42,659 nucleotides of DNA from Bacteroidota bacterium (GCA_039821555.1 JBCBNX010000028.1:1-42659); one strand, 5' to 3'. Numbered from the stretch's first letter, positions 9,530-18,263 are shown. The notes: generated by a model from the sequence alone, not told the origin. Numbers and translations: made by a program.

Positions 9530-10264
9530 ATGCCCTCGATTCGTTTCTCCCCCGCCTCGTATGTCTATGCTGCGGCGCTGATGGCTTTAGGCCTCGTAGG
9601 CTGCGAGCTAGCACAACTCGACGCGGACGCGGTGCCTGTGGGCCCCGGTGCTGTGACGACGGTGGCCAGCGTAGGCGGCGACCCGCTCGCGGCAACGGCC
9701 GACGACCTGAACGGGAGCGCCGAAGCGGAAGCGTTCTACTACGACCTGCAGTACGCAGCGGCAGAGGTGCGCGGCCCGGCACTGCTTGCGCACTTTGTGC
9801 CGGGAGCCTACGCCGAGGAGATCGACCTCCAAGCGGCCCGCGAAGCCTTCTGCGCTGACCTCGGCGAGGGGGCCGAAGCGTGCCACGCCCTGTCCGAGCA
9901 GGCCGACGCGCTCGCCAGTGAGCACGGCCTCGACCTCGTCGCGCTCGGTATAGCCGCGGTGGAGGCCGACCTCTACGCGAAGGCATCCGACGGCTTTGAC
10001 TTTGCCCGCCGTTGCCCGCCGCCACCGGAGCCTGGCGCCGCGCAGGTAGCTGTCCCGACCTACTATCCCAACGCCTACTTCGCCGTCGAGTCCTCCGTGA
10101 CAAACCGCAGGCAGTCGGTGCTGGCCCTACAGTTCGTGACCTGCGAGTCGTGCCGGGGCCCCGCCGCGCGCCTCGACGTCACGCTGCGCACGTTCGGTAC
10201 CCTCGCAAAGCCGAGGTGCCCGCGCACTGGCTGCAAGTGCGAGCCGCCCCGCGACACCGACTGA
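9530..10264 (+). CDS. hypothetical lipoprotein, Cys-rich C-terminus
   Basis: This encodes 244 aa from the ATG at 9530, chosen because it gives a lipoprotein signal peptide (ALMALGLVGC, lipidated Cys25); an upstream start at 9464 would bury it. The mature part is acidic and Ala-rich, and largely helical (AEAEAFYYDLQYAAAEVRG, LQAAREAFCADLG). The C-terminal third carries seven cysteines in short-spaced sets (RRCPPPP, TCESC, RCPRTGCKC), which suggests disulfides or metal binding outside the cytoplasm. No family is recognised. It lies about 135 bp after the sigma-54 regulator and converges with the Ser/Thr kinase gene. Confidence 0.6.
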   Translation: MPSIRFSPASYVYAAALMALGLVGCELAQLDADAVPVGPGAVTTVASVGGDPLAATADDLNGSAEAEAFYYDLQYAAAEVRGPALLAHFVPGAYAEEIDLQAAREAFCADLGEGAEACHALSEQADALASEHGLDLVALGIAAVEADLYAKASDGFDFARRCPPPPEPGAAQVAVPTYYPNAYFAVESSVTNRRQSVLALQFVTCESCRGPAARLDVTLRTFGTLAKPRCPRTGCKCEPPRDTD

Positions 10265-10289
10265 GCGACCGAACGACGACCGCCGCTGG

Positions 10290-10322
10290 CTCGCCGCGTT
10301 CCTATTCCGGGAGCGCGGCGAG
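10290..10322. terminator. GC-rich hairpin between convergent genes
   Basis: The arms ctcgccgcg (10290-10298) and cgcggcgag (10314-10322) are perfectly complementary. They flank the kinase stop codon and sit 25 bp after the lipoprotein stop. There is no T-run, so function as a terminator is only a suggestion. Confidence 0.35.
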
Positions 10323-12869
10323 TCGCGTCTCGATGGCGTCGAGTTGGACTTGGGCCTGAGCGACGGCGGCGGTGTCGGCATCCGATTGGGCGTCCGCGAG
10401 TTGTGCGCGGTAGCTGCGTCGGCTGTCGGTGAGTCGGATCCGCGCCTCTCGGTACTGCCCAAGGTCGTGGAGCACGCGTCCCGCTTGCAGGTCGAGCGTG
10501 GCCATGCGGCTATCGGGGTGATTGAGGTCGGCGGCTAGGTAGATCGTGCGAGCCTCGTTGAGAGCGGCAAGGGCATCGGCGAGACGGTTCTCGCGCTGGA
10601 GGAGCCGGGCGAGGGCGATGAGCGGGTAAGCAGACCAGGGGTGGTCCCGCCCGAGGGTCTCCGCGTAGACGGCTGCGGCCTCCTGGTAGTGGGTCTCTGC
10701 GGCTGCCAGGCCGCCGGTGCGTTCCTCGATCCCAGCAAGGCGATAGAGGCTCGTCGCAACGAGGTCGTGAGCGTCGCCGTGGAGGTGGCGATAGAGGTCG
10801 AGCGCGCGGCGGTGGGCCCCCAGTGCCTCCAGGTTACGGTCCTGGGCCGCAAGCGCCTCGCCGAGGTTATAGTGCACGTCGGCCACGTCGGGATGGTCGG
10901 CCCCGCGCGTCTCGGTGAGCAGCGGGAGCGCGGAGCGGAAAAGTCGCTCCGCGTCGGCGGGGCGCTGCTCGTCGAGCAGGAGCGTCGCGCGGCCCACGAG
11001 CGCGCTCAGGCGGGCGGGGTGCCGCTCCCAGGTCGGGCCGTCCCACCGCTCCAGCGCCGCCGTGTAGAGCGAGTCGGCGCGGGCATGGTCGTAGAAGTTG
11101 GACGCACTCATAGCGAGGGCGACAATGCTCTCCAACAGGCGCGGGTCCTCCGGCGCAAGCTGCGCGGCACGAAGCGCGTAGGCGCGGCGGTGGAGCGAGT
11201 CGGCGGCGCTGAAGTCGCGGAGGATGAACAGCGCGGCGGCCCGGTCGAAGAGGCTCTCGGCCACGTCCGGGTGCTCGGGGCCGAGGAGCCTACGGCGGAG
11301 GGCCAGCGCCTCGGTGTGGAGCGAGTCGGCGGCGGCATAGAGGCCGAGGCTCTGGTAGAGGCGGCCCATCACGGCGAGGAGTTCGCCCTGGACGCTGGGC
11401 TGCGTGTCGAGCGCATCGATCTGGGCGCGGCCGCGGGCGACGAGGTCGGCGGGCGCCAGCGCGCGCCCCCGCGCCTCCTCGGGCCCGACGCTCTCGAAGA
11501 GGCCGGTCATGAACGCCACGGTGGCCTCGGCGCGCCGAGCTTGCTCCCGAGCGATCTCCGCTTCCGACGCGGCGACCTGCGCCTGCCACAGGGCGACGCC
11601 CAGCCCGCCCACGAGCGCGAGCACCGCCACGACGGCGAACGACACCGCGAGCGCGTGCCGTCGCACGAAGCGCCCGACTCGGTACGCTGTCGCGCCGTCG
11701 CGTGCCGCTACCGGACGGCCGTCCAGCGTCCGCAGCAGGTCGTCGTGAAAGGCCTCGACCGAGGGATAGCGGGCGTTGGGATCGCGGCGGAGCGCCTTCA
11801 GACAGATCGCGTCGAGGTCGCCGCGGAGCGCGCGGCGGAGCGGCTGCACGCCGGGAAGGCCGACCTCGGCGAGGCGGGCGTCGGAGCCGGTCGCGGTGAC
11901 GGTGCTGGGGCGGCGGGCGTCACCCTGCAATTGGGCTACAGCCAGAGCGCTCGGCGTCGCCGCTTCGAAGGGGCGCTGGCCGGTGAGCAGTTCGTAGAGC
12001 ACCACGCCGAGCGCGTAGACGTCGGTGGCGGTCGAGATCGCGCCGCCGTCGAGTTGCTCGGGGGCAGCGTAGGCGGGCGTCAGGAGGCGTTGCTCGGTCT
12101 GCGTGCGCAGTGCCGCGTCGTCGTCGGCGAGGAGCTTGGCGATGCCGAAGTCGAGCAGCTTCACGCGGGCGACAGGGGTACGCGTCGGCGTGTCATTGCC
12201 GCTGGATTGGTCGGTGCCCGTCGCCTGGACAAAGATGTTCGACGGCTTGAGGTCGCGGTGGACCACGAGCCGCTGGTGCGCGGCCTGCACCGCTGCGCAG
12301 ACCTCGGCCATCAGGGCCACGCGCGCCTCGACGCCGAGCCGGTGCGCGGCCGCGTAGTTGGTGATCGGCACGCCGTCCACGTACTCCATCACCAGGTACG
12401 GCCGCCCCTCTGCTGTCGCCCCGCCGTCGAGGAGGCGAGCGAGGCCGGGGTGGTCCAGCCGGGCGAGGATCTGCCGCTCCTGCGCGAAGCGGGCTACCAC
12501 GTCCGGGCGGATCGAGTCGAGCAGCTTCAGCGCGGCGGTCTGCTCCACGACGCCGTCGGCACGCGTGACGCGATAGACGGTGCCCATGCCGCCCTGGCCG
12601 AGCGAGGCGTCGACGTGCCAGCGCCCGATCTGGGTGCCTACGAGCGTTTCGGTGAGCGCTGCTTGCATCGCGCCGCCCTCGGCGATGGCGCCACCGAGGT
12701 CGGAGAAAAAGCCGCCTGCGCCTTCCTCGGCGGCGAGCAGCGACTCGACCTCGGCGCGTAGCTCTGCATCCGGGCAGGCCGCGTCTAGATACGCCGCCCG
12801 CTCCGACGGGCCGAGCGCGGCGGCCTCGTCAAGGAGTCGCTCCAGAAGCTGCCAGCGGTTGTCGGGCAT
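10302..12869 (-). CDS. Ser/Thr protein kinase with transmembrane helix and TPR sensor
   Basis: This encodes 855 aa. A small N-terminal helical segment (about 1-75) precedes a complete Hanks-type kinase domain: glycine loop LGQGGMGTVY (90-99), ATP lysine Lys115 (AALKLL), catalytic HRDLKPSN (Asp206), DFG at 240-242, and the APE-like AAPEQL near 268-273. An Arg-rich juxtamembrane stretch leads to one transmembrane helix (about 406-428). A long tetratricopeptide region follows to the C-terminus, which would be extracytoplasmic. This architecture is typical of PknB-like receptor kinases of Bacteroidota/Rhodothermota, Acidobacteria and Planctomycetes. Substrates are unknown. On the same strand the tRNA-Glu gene lies upstream but is separated by a strong terminator. 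Confidence 0.93.
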   Translation of the reverse strand: MPDNRWQLLERLLDEAAALGPSERAAYLDAACPDAELRAEVESLLAAEEGAGGFFSDLGGAIAEGGAMQAALTETLVGTQIGRWHVDASLGQGGMGTVYRVTRADGVVEQTAALKLLDSIRPDVVARFAQERQILARLDHPGLARLLDGGATAEGRPYLVMEYVDGVPITNYAAAHRLGVEARVALMAEVCAAVQAAHQRLVVHRDLKPSNIFVQATGTDQSSGNDTPTRTPVARVKLLDFGIAKLLADDDAALRTQTEQRLLTPAYAAPEQLDGGAISTATDVYALGVVLYELLTGQRPFEAATPSALAVAQLQGDARRPSTVTATGSDARLAEVGLPGVQPLRRALRGDLDAICLKALRRDPNARYPSVEAFHDDLLRTLDGRPVAARDGATAYRVGRFVRRHALAVSFAVVAVLALVGGLGVALWQAQVAASEAEIAREQARRAEATVAFMTGLFESVGPEEARGRALAPADLVARGRAQIDALDTQPSVQGELLAVMGRLYQSLGLYAAADSLHTEALALRRRLLGPEHPDVAESLFDRAAALFILRDFSAADSLHRRAYALRAAQLAPEDPRLLESIVALAMSASNFYDHARADSLYTAALERWDGPTWERHPARLSALVGRATLLLDEQRPADAERLFRSALPLLTETRGADHPDVADVHYNLGEALAAQDRNLEALGAHRRALDLYRHLHGDAHDLVATSLYRLAGIEERTGGLAAAETHYQEAAAVYAETLGRDHPWSAYPLIALARLLQRENRLADALAALNEARTIYLAADLNHPDSRMATLDLQAGRVLHDLGQYREARIRLTDSRRSYRAQLADAQSDADTAAVAQAQVQLDAIETRLAALPE

Positions 12870-12930
12870 GAGGGCGGTCCGAGCAGGTGAGTCGGCGGGG
12901 CGAACTTACCCCGGTGTGCCGCTCACCCCA

Positions 12931-12968
12931 CGAAAAACGCCGCCGCACGAGAGGTGCGACGGCGTTTC
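12931..12968 (-). terminator. intrinsic terminator after tRNA-Glu
   Basis: Arms 12937-12948 (acgccgccgcac) and 12954-12965 (gtgcgacggcgt) pair over 12 positions with one mismatch. On the minus strand the hairpin is followed by TTTTT, directly downstream of the tRNA. Confidence 0.85.
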
Positions 12969-12973
12969 GGGAG

Positions 12974-13046
12974 TACCGCGTACGGGATTTGAACCCGTGT
13001 TACCGGCGTGAGAGGCCGGCGTCCTGGACCCCTAGACGAACGCGGC
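12974..13046 (-). tRNA. tRNA-Glu (anticodon CTC)
   Basis: The minus strand reads GCCGCGT ... ACGCGGT plus discriminator A, a 7-bp acceptor stem with 73 nt in total. The D arm contains TCGTCTAGGGGTCCAGGAC. The anticodon arm is CCGGC-CTCTCAC-GCCGG with anticodon CTC. The T arm has the canonical GGTTCAAATCC. The D-arm and anticodon-flanking sequence closely follow bacterial tRNA-Glu. The 3' CCA is not encoded (the next bases are CTC). An intrinsic terminator follows within about 10 nt. Confidence 0.95.
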
Positions 13047-13136
13047 AGGGACTGGAAAATATGACGGGCTCACTACCTTCGTTCCGTCGGGGGCTCGCAT
13101 TTCATGCGCTCGCCACACTACGACGGGTCAGCGCGG

Positions 13137-13700
13137 TCAGCTAGGCAGGAACCGGCTCGTCCCGCCGAACGACTCCGTGTACCGGTTGGCGTCCTCCAGC
13201 GCGGCTTCTTCGGCGCGGATGCGGACGCGCAGCATCCAGGCGTTGAGCAGGGACCACACGAGCGCGGTCAGCCAGGCCGTGTGCAGCAGCGGCACGGCCA
13301 CGAGTTCGAGGATTACGCCGAGGTAGTTGGGGTGGCGCACGTAGCGGTAGATGCCGCCCGTCACCGGGGGCGCGTCCGGGAGGACCCAAATCGTCACCGT
13401 CCACCGGTCGCCGAGCGTGCGGATCGCTGCATAGCGGAGCGTCTGCCCGAGCAGCGTGACCACGAGCGCGACGCCGAAGAGCCACGGAATGAACGGGCGG
13501 TCGAGGAGCCAGACCTCGGCGAGCATCACCACAAACCAGGACGTGTGCAGCGCTTGCATCCAGCGGAAGTGCGCGTGGCCGACCTCGTAGCCGCCCTCGG
13601 CGCGCAGCGTCGCCTCGTGGCGCTTGCTCAGCCGCACCTCCGCGATGCGCTGAGCCGCGACGGCGAGCACGAGGAACGTGAACAGTAGCTGGGTGGTCAC
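13137..13700 (-). CDS. isoprenylcysteine carboxyl methyltransferase-family membrane protein
   Basis: This encodes 187 aa from a GTG start that overlaps the stop of the upstream acetyltransferase (GTGA, 13697-13700), which implies translational coupling. Hydrophobic segments lie at about 1-17, 50-66, 70-90 and 130-158. The family signature RHPNYLG is at 122-128, preceded by GGIYRYV. This is the SAM-binding region of ICMT-like methyltransferases, and the size and motif match the YpbQ-type bacterial members. Eukaryotic ICMT methylates prenylated CaaX proteins. Bacterial members are thought to O-methylate small lipophilic compounds such as alkylpyrones. No type III polyketide synthase is adjacent, so the substrate remains open. 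Confidence 0.85.
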   Translation of the reverse strand: MTTQLLFTFLVLAVAAQRIAEVRLSKRHEATLRAEGGYEVGHAHFRWMQALHTSWFVVMLAEVWLLDRPFIPWLFGVALVVTLLGQTLRYAAIRTLGDRWTVTIWVLPDAPPVTGGIYRYVRHPNYLGVILELVAVPLLHTAWLTALVWSLLNAWMLRVRIRAEEAALEDANRYTESFGGTSRFLPS

Positions 13701-14236
13701 GGCGAGCGTGGGGGCGTGAGTTCGAGCGCGACAAGGTAGCGCGTGAAGGTGGCGCCGCGCCGCTCAACCACCTCGGTGCCCAAGAGCAGGAAGCCTGCGC
13801 GTTCGAAGACCGGGCGGCTGAAGACGCTTGCCTCGGAGTGCAGGCGAGCGACGCCCGCAGCCCGTGCCCGCTCGATCACGGCGACGAGGAGGCGCAGGCC
13901 CAGGCCCCGGCGCGTCCGGTCGGGCCGCACGTAGAGCGAGGCGACGTGCCCGTCGGGCCGCCACCCGGCAAACCCCGTCGGCCCCGTCGCGTCCTCAGCG
14001 ACGAGCGTCTCCGGGCCGAGAAGAAACGCCTCAAACGCTGGCTCGTCGGCAAACGCGGCCCAGGCGGCGACCTGCGCTGGGGCATAGGCAAGCGGTCCAG
14101 CAGCGAGCACGGCGTCACGGTAGAGCGTGGCGAGCGCAGGAAGGTCGGCAGCGGTGGCGTGGCGGAACGGGGACACGGCCGGGCGAAGGAACACCGAAAA
14201 ACGGGGAGAAGAGGAGGCAGGTGGAGCTAGGCCCAT
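13697..14236 (-). CDS. GNAT-family N-acetyltransferase
   Basis: This encodes 179 aa starting at the ATG at 14236 (MGLAPPASSS); the frame is open upstream to 14362 but that part is not protein-like. The GNAT fold is visible: N-terminal FRHATAADLPALATLYRDAV, a central strand ASLYVRPDRTRRGLGLRLL containing the acetyl-CoA-binding R-x-x-R-G-x-G/L pattern, then IERARAAGVARLHSEASVFSRPVFERAGF. The C-terminal part (FLLLGTEVVERRGATFTRYLVAL) is typical of the family. Its substrate is unknown. It overlaps the ICMT-like gene by 4 bp, so the two probably act in one process. It is divergent from the PhoU-like gene. Confidence 0.88.
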   Translation of the reverse strand: MGLAPPASSSPRFSVFLRPAVSPFRHATAADLPALATLYRDAVLAAGPLAYAPAQVAAWAAFADEPAFEAFLLGPETLVAEDATGPTGFAGWRPDGHVASLYVRPDRTRRGLGLRLLVAVIERARAAGVARLHSEASVFSRPVFERAGFLLLGTEVVERRGATFTRYLVALELTPPRSP

Positions 14237-14373
14237 GCGACGAGCGGCGATCCAGTGTAAATCGTGCGGTAATTCGCTTCCGTAGTAGGGCCGGTAACAC
14301 TCGCGTAACGTCTGTGGTTGTCGCGGGCCGTTTACTTGTACGGTTCCGTTCCGCTCCCCCACCTCTGCGCCCG

Positions 14374-15033
14374 ATGGGCTTTTTTGACCTCTTTACCCAC
14401 CAGCAGCCTGCGCTCGTCACCGAGAGCCTGCGCCATATGGACGCCATGCTGGCCGCGACCGCCCAGATGTTCGAGGCCGCCGCCGGGCACGTCCTCGACG
14501 GCGCTCCGCTCACCGACCTCGACGCGGCCGATCAGGCCGTCAACGAGCTCGAACGGCAGGTGCAGCGGGCGGTGCTGAGCCACCTCGCCCTGGGCGGCGA
14601 GGCGGAGGTGCCGCTGAGCCTCACCATTGCGTCTGTGGTGCAGGATGCTGAGCGCACCGGCGACCTCGCGAAGTCGCTGGCGAAGGTCGCCGACCTCACC
14701 GGCGTGCCGCTCGCAGGTCCGCGCGCCGAGACGCTGCGCAGCATCAGCGCCGACGTGCAGGCGCTCTTCGGCCCCGTCCGCACCGCCTTTGCCGACAGCG
14801 ACCAGGGCGCGGCCGAGGCTGCGATGCAGACCGCCGCCGAGATCCGGCAGCGCGTGGAGGCGTTCGTGGCCGCCCTCGCCAAAGCCGACGACGTGCAGGT
14901 GGCCGACGCGCTCGCCCTGGGCATCGCGGCCCGCCTGCACTTCCGCACAGCCGCGCACCTGGCGGCCATCGCCTCGGCCGTGGTACGTCCCTTCGATCGC
15001 CTCCGCGAAGGCCCCGACGGCGACGACGAGTAG
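14374..15033 (+). CDS. PhoU-domain protein
   Basis: This encodes 219 aa from the ATG at 14374 (MGFFDLFTHQQ), the first start consistent with a PhoU-type helical protein; the open frame extends far upstream but through the antisense of the acetyltransferase. The protein is all-helical and Ala/Leu/Asp-rich. The PhoU metal-binding signature is visible in VVQDAERTGDLAKSLAKVADL and a second, weaker repeat follows in the C-terminal half. PhoU proteins bind metal clusters at the membrane and restrain phosphate uptake. The Na/Pi cotransporter gene begins about 120 bp downstream, so this is probably its regulator as a separate polypeptide. Confidence 0.8.
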   Translation: MGFFDLFTHQQPALVTESLRHMDAMLAATAQMFEAAAGHVLDGAPLTDLDAADQAVNELERQVQRAVLSHLALGGEAEVPLSLTIASVVQDAERTGDLAKSLAKVADLTGVPLAGPRAETLRSISADVQALFGPVRTAFADSDQGAAEAAMQTAAEIRQRVEAFVAALAKADDVQVADALALGIAARLHFRTAAHLAAIASAVVRPFDRLREGPDGDDE

Positions 15034-15154
15034 CGACTCGGTTTGCTGGGCGCGGGTCTCCGGGCGCTGGCCGGGGCCGTGACCGACTCCGGCCTCACAG
15101 ACGTGCATCCAGCCAGCACTATCAAAGGACCAAGCCACTAAGGACCAAACCTCG

Positions 15155-16306
15155 ATGGAACCCACGACCCCGCCGGTCTCGCAGGCGCCCGCCCCCAGCA
15201 GCGGCGGCGGCGCGTCGACGTGGCTCAACCTGCTCGCCCTCGCCGGGGTGCTGTTTCTGTTCGTCGTCAGTCTGGAGGTCATGGGCGACGGCATCAAGTC
15301 GCTCGGCGGCACCTTCGACCTGCGGGGCATGCTCGAGAAGGCGACCAACACGCCCATCCTGGCGCTCATCACGGGCATCCTCGTCACCTCGCTCGTGCAG
15401 AGCTCGTCGACGACGACCTCGCTCGTGGTGACGCTCGTGGCCGCGGGCACGCTCTCGATCGAGAACGCCGTGCCGGTCATCATGGGTGCCAACATCGGCA
15501 CGACCGTCACGAACACGATCGTCTCGATGGGCCACATCACGCGGCCCGACGAGTTCAAGCGCGCCATGGCAGGCGCGACCGTCCACGACTTCTTCAACTG
15601 GATGGCCGTGCTCATCCTGCTCCCGCTGGAGGTGCTCTTCGACGTCATCTCGACGCCTGCCAAAGCCCTCGCTGACGCGCTCCCGGGCGTCGACTCGGGT
15701 GAGCCGGGCGACACGCCGTTCGAACTCGTGGCGGAGCTGATCGCGTCGGGCCTAGGTGAGATCCCCTGGCTCATGGCGATCGTCGGCTTGGCGGGGCTCT
15801 TCCTCTCGCTGCGCTTCCTCGTCAAGATCCTGAAGGCGCTCGTGCTGGGCCGCTCCGAAGGCCTGCTGCACAAGTACATCTTCGGTGCCCCCATCGTGGC
15901 GATGCTCTGCGGCGTGGTGATTACGTTCATGGTGCAGAGCTCGTCGGTGTCCACGTCCATCGTGATCCCGCTCGTGGGTGCGGGCATCCTGACGGTCCGG
16001 CAGATCTTCCCCTACACGCTCGGTGCAAACATCGGCACGACGGGGACGGCGATGCTGGCCGCGCTCGTGGCCGTGTCGAGCGGAGAGCCAGCGGCGGCCG
16101 CCGGGTTGACCATTGCGCTCGCGCACCTGCTGTTCAACATCTTCGGCATCGTGCTCATCTACCCCATCCCGTTCCTCCGCGAGGTGCCAATCCGGATGGC
16201 GGAGTTCGTGGGCGAGCTGGCGTTCAAGAACCGGCTCTATGCCATCGCCTACATCGTGGGCCTGTTCTACGCGCTACCGCTCCTGCTGGAGTTTCTCATC
16301 TTGTAG
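15155..16306 (+). CDS. Na+/phosphate cotransporter (NptA/PNaS family)
   Basis: This encodes 383 aa. The inverted-repeat transporter core has the two diagnostic QSSS motifs: LVQSSSTTTSL (Gln82) and MVQSSSVSTSI (Gln261), each followed by a GANIGTT motif. About eight to nine hydrophobic segments are visible, with a charged loop near residues 170-200. The family couples Na+ to inorganic phosphate uptake or export at the inner membrane. Many bacterial members carry a fused C-terminal PhoU domain; this one ends right after the last helix, and the PhoU function is encoded by the gene just upstream. A strong hairpin at 16366-16393 closes the unit. Confidence 0.93.
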   Translation: MEPTTPPVSQAPAPSSGGGASTWLNLLALAGVLFLFVVSLEVMGDGIKSLGGTFDLRGMLEKATNTPILALITGILVTSLVQSSSTTTSLVVTLVAAGTLSIENAVPVIMGANIGTTVTNTIVSMGHITRPDEFKRAMAGATVHDFFNWMAVLILLPLEVLFDVISTPAKALADALPGVDSGEPGDTPFELVAELIASGLGEIPWLMAIVGLAGLFLSLRFLVKILKALVLGRSEGLLHKYIFGAPIVAMLCGVVITFMVQSSSVSTSIVIPLVGAGILTVRQIFPYTLGANIGTTGTAMLAALVAVSSGEPAAAAGLTIALAHLLFNIFGIVLIYPIPFLREVPIRMAEFVGELAFKNRLYAIAYIVGLFYALPLLLEFLIL

Positions 16307-16365
16307 AGCCGCGTGGGGAATTCCCCTACGGAGACGAACAGAGGTCCCTCACGGGGCACACGGCA

Positions 16366-16400
16366 ACGGGCCGTCGCGGATGCGGCGGCCCGTGTTGGTT
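16366..16400 (+). terminator. hairpin between Na/Pi cotransporter and ccoG
   Basis: Arms 16366-16377 (acgggccgtcgc) and 16382-16393 (gcggcggcccgt) form a 12-bp stem with a 4-nt loop (one G-T pair), followed by gttggtt. It is a likely terminator for the phosphate genes although the T-run is weak. A 12-bp perfect palindrome (ggggaattcccc, 16315-16326) lies just upstream. Confidence 0.55.
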
Positions 16401-16509
16401 ATTGCGTGTGCCACCGTTTCGCGAGCCGGCGCCCTGCGCCTGACATCCTGCGCTATAGGCCCGGCTCCCACCGTTTCGTCGTCCAGCGCCCCCGCGTGGG
16501 GCTCGTCTC

Positions 16510-17964
16510 ATGCCCGCAACCCAGTTCGTCGATGCCGGCGAGGTCGGCATCCTCGAGTCGCCTGAGGAGGTGCTCACCACGCTGCGCAGCGACGGCAAGC
16601 GCAAGTGGCTCTACCCGACGCCGAGCACAGGCCGCTTCTGGAAGCGCCGACTGGTGCTTGGCTGGGGGCTCATCGCGTTCTTCGTGGCGCTGCCCATCGT
16701 CAAGATCAACGGCAAGCCCGCCGTCCTGCTCGACGTGATGGCGCGCGAGTTCACGCTCTTCGGCGCGACGTTCTACCCGACGGACACGTTCTACCTGCTG
16801 CTCTTCGGCCTGAGCGCCCTCGTCTCGGTGTTTCTGCTCACGGCACTCCTCGGCCGCGTGTGGTGCGGCTGGGGCTGCCCGCAAACGGTCTACCTGGAGT
16901 TTCTCTACCGTCCCATTGAGCGCTGGATCGAGGGCCCGGAGCACGTCCGCAAACGTCGCAACGAGGGACCGCGCACGGCGGACTGGGCCTGGCGGCGCGC
17001 GCTCAAGCTCGGCATCTACGGGGTCATCTCGGTCGCTCTCGCCCACGTCTTTGTGTCCTACTTCGTCGGTTGGGATCGGCTGCTCACCTACATGCAGGGC
17101 GACCCGCGCGAGCACTGGGGCTACTTCGTGATGATGGCCGGCACGTCGGCGCTCATCCTCTACGACTTTGGCTACTTCCGCGAGCAGATGTGCACCATCG
17201 CGTGCCCGTACGCCCGCTTCCAGTCGGTGCTGATGGACGAGGACTCGCTCATCGTGTCCTATGACTTCACCCGCGGCGAGGCGCGCGGCAAGGGCAAGAA
17301 GCAGCCGGACGGCACGCGCCTCGACAAGAAGACCGGCGAGGCGCTCGGCGACTGCGTCGACTGCTACGCCTGCGTCCGCACCTGCCCGACGGGCATCGAC
17401 ATCCGCGACGGGCTTCAGATGGAGTGCATCGCCTGCACCCAGTGCATCGACGCCTGCGACAGCATCATGGACAAGATGGACCTGCCGCGCGGGCTCATCC
17501 GCTACACCTCGGAGCACGCGCTCGACGGCCAGAAGACGCGCGTCGTGCGGCCGCGCACGGTGCTCTACACGCTCTTCTTCGCCGCGCTTGTGACGGCGCT
17601 CTCGGTCGGCGTCGCCACGCGCGGTAGCTACGACGTGAACGTCGGGCGGACCGTCGGCTTGCCGTTCACCGAGCTCCCCGATGGCACCGTCGCCAACCGC
17701 CTCCGCTTCCGCGTCCGCAACCAGACCCCGCGCGACGCGGCCTTCGAGATCCGCGCACTCGACCCCGCTAACGCCACGCTCCGCATCGTGGGTGTGCAGC
17801 CCGTCTCGCTCGCACCGCAGGAGATGAAGCGCGTCGAGGTGTGGGTCGTCGTCCCCGCCGCCACCTTCGCCACCGACGACGAGCGCACCGCCCGCTTCGC
17901 CCTCGACTTCGACGACGGCACCGTCGAGGAGGTCGAGTACGTCCTGCTCGGCCCTTCTGAATGA
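16510..17964 (+). CDS. ccoG: cytochrome c oxidase accessory protein CcoG
   Basis: This encodes 484 aa. N-terminal membrane helices (RLVLGWGLIAFFVALPIV; TFYLLLFGLSALVSVFLLTALLG) precede the NapH/CcoG cysteine motif WCGWGCPQTVYLEFLYRPIE. Further helices follow, then two 4Fe-4S ferredoxin motifs (CVDCYACVRTCP and CIACTQCIDACD). After one more helix comes a C-terminal Ig-like periplasmic domain (FRVRNQTPRDAAFEIRALD), as in CcoG/RdxA/FixG. The protein is an inner-membrane iron-sulfur protein that helps deliver copper to the cbb3-type oxidase, probably as a Cu(II) reductase. It is first in the run ccoG - FixH-like stub - ccoI - ccoS. Structural subunits are not in this window. Confidence 0.95.
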   Translation: MPATQFVDAGEVGILESPEEVLTTLRSDGKRKWLYPTPSTGRFWKRRLVLGWGLIAFFVALPIVKINGKPAVLLDVMAREFTLFGATFYPTDTFYLLLFGLSALVSVFLLTALLGRVWCGWGCPQTVYLEFLYRPIERWIEGPEHVRKRRNEGPRTADWAWRRALKLGIYGVISVALAHVFVSYFVGWDRLLTYMQGDPREHWGYFVMMAGTSALILYDFGYFREQMCTIACPYARFQSVLMDEDSLIVSYDFTRGEARGKGKKQPDGTRLDKKTGEALGDCVDCYACVRTCPTGIDIRDGLQMECIACTQCIDACDSIMDKMDLPRGLIRYTSEHALDGQKTRVVRPRTVLYTLFFAALVTALSVGVATRGSYDVNVGRTVGLPFTELPDGTVANRLRFRVRNQTPRDAAFEIRALDPANATLRIVGVQPVSLAPQEMKRVEVWVVVPAATFATDDERTARFALDFDDGTVEEVEYVLLGPSE

Positions 17965-18056
17965 GTGCGGCGGTGTCGCAGTGAGGCCGTGATGCGGTGA
18001 CGCTCCATAGGTCCCACGGCCACACCGCTTCACGGCCACACCCCCGCAATCTTTCC

Positions 18057-18263
18057 ATGACAGAGACCATCGTGCAATCCAACGGTCACACTCCCCACGA
18101 GGCGCCCCGCCGCGACCTGATCCCGCCGCACATCGCATGGCCGCTCTTCGTGGTGCTGCTGCTCGCGATGAGTGTCACGGCGGCGCTCTACACCGCCTAC
18201 ATGGCAAACGTCGATGGCGGCGTGACGGTGGTCGAGTCCTCCGAGTACGCGCCCGAGCGATGA
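18057..18263 (+). CDS. small membrane protein in FixH/CcoH position
   Basis: This encodes 68 aa from the ATG at 18057. A charged N-terminus (to about residue 23) precedes one transmembrane helix (AWPLFVVLLLAMSVTAALYTAYMA, about 27-50) and a short acidic tail. Its position between ccoG and ccoI, and the W-P start of the helix, resemble the N-terminal anchor of FixH/CcoH. FixH is normally about twice as long with a periplasmic domain, which is absent here. It could instead be a CcoQ-like small subunit. The stop overlaps the ccoI start (ATGA at 18260-18263), indicating coupling. The function of the family is in cbb3 oxidase maturation. Confidence 0.65.
   Translation: MTETIVQSNGHTPHEAPRRDLIPPHIAWPLFVVLLLAMSVTAALYTAYMANVDGGVTVVESSEYAPER

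Noticed and set aside
10641..12761. 706-codon plus-strand open frame opposite the Ser/Thr kinase
   Set aside because: It is the antisense of a clear kinase-TPR gene. Long antisense frames are expected at this GC content, and the translation is Arg/Gly/Val-rich low-complexity without domains.
14332..15987. 551-codon minus-strand open frame over the PhoU-like and Na/Pi genes
   Set aside because: Antisense shadow of two genes with diagnostic motifs on the plus strand.
16453..18138. 561-codon minus-strand open frame over ccoG
   Set aside because: Shadow of ccoG, whose ferredoxin motifs are intact on the plus strand.
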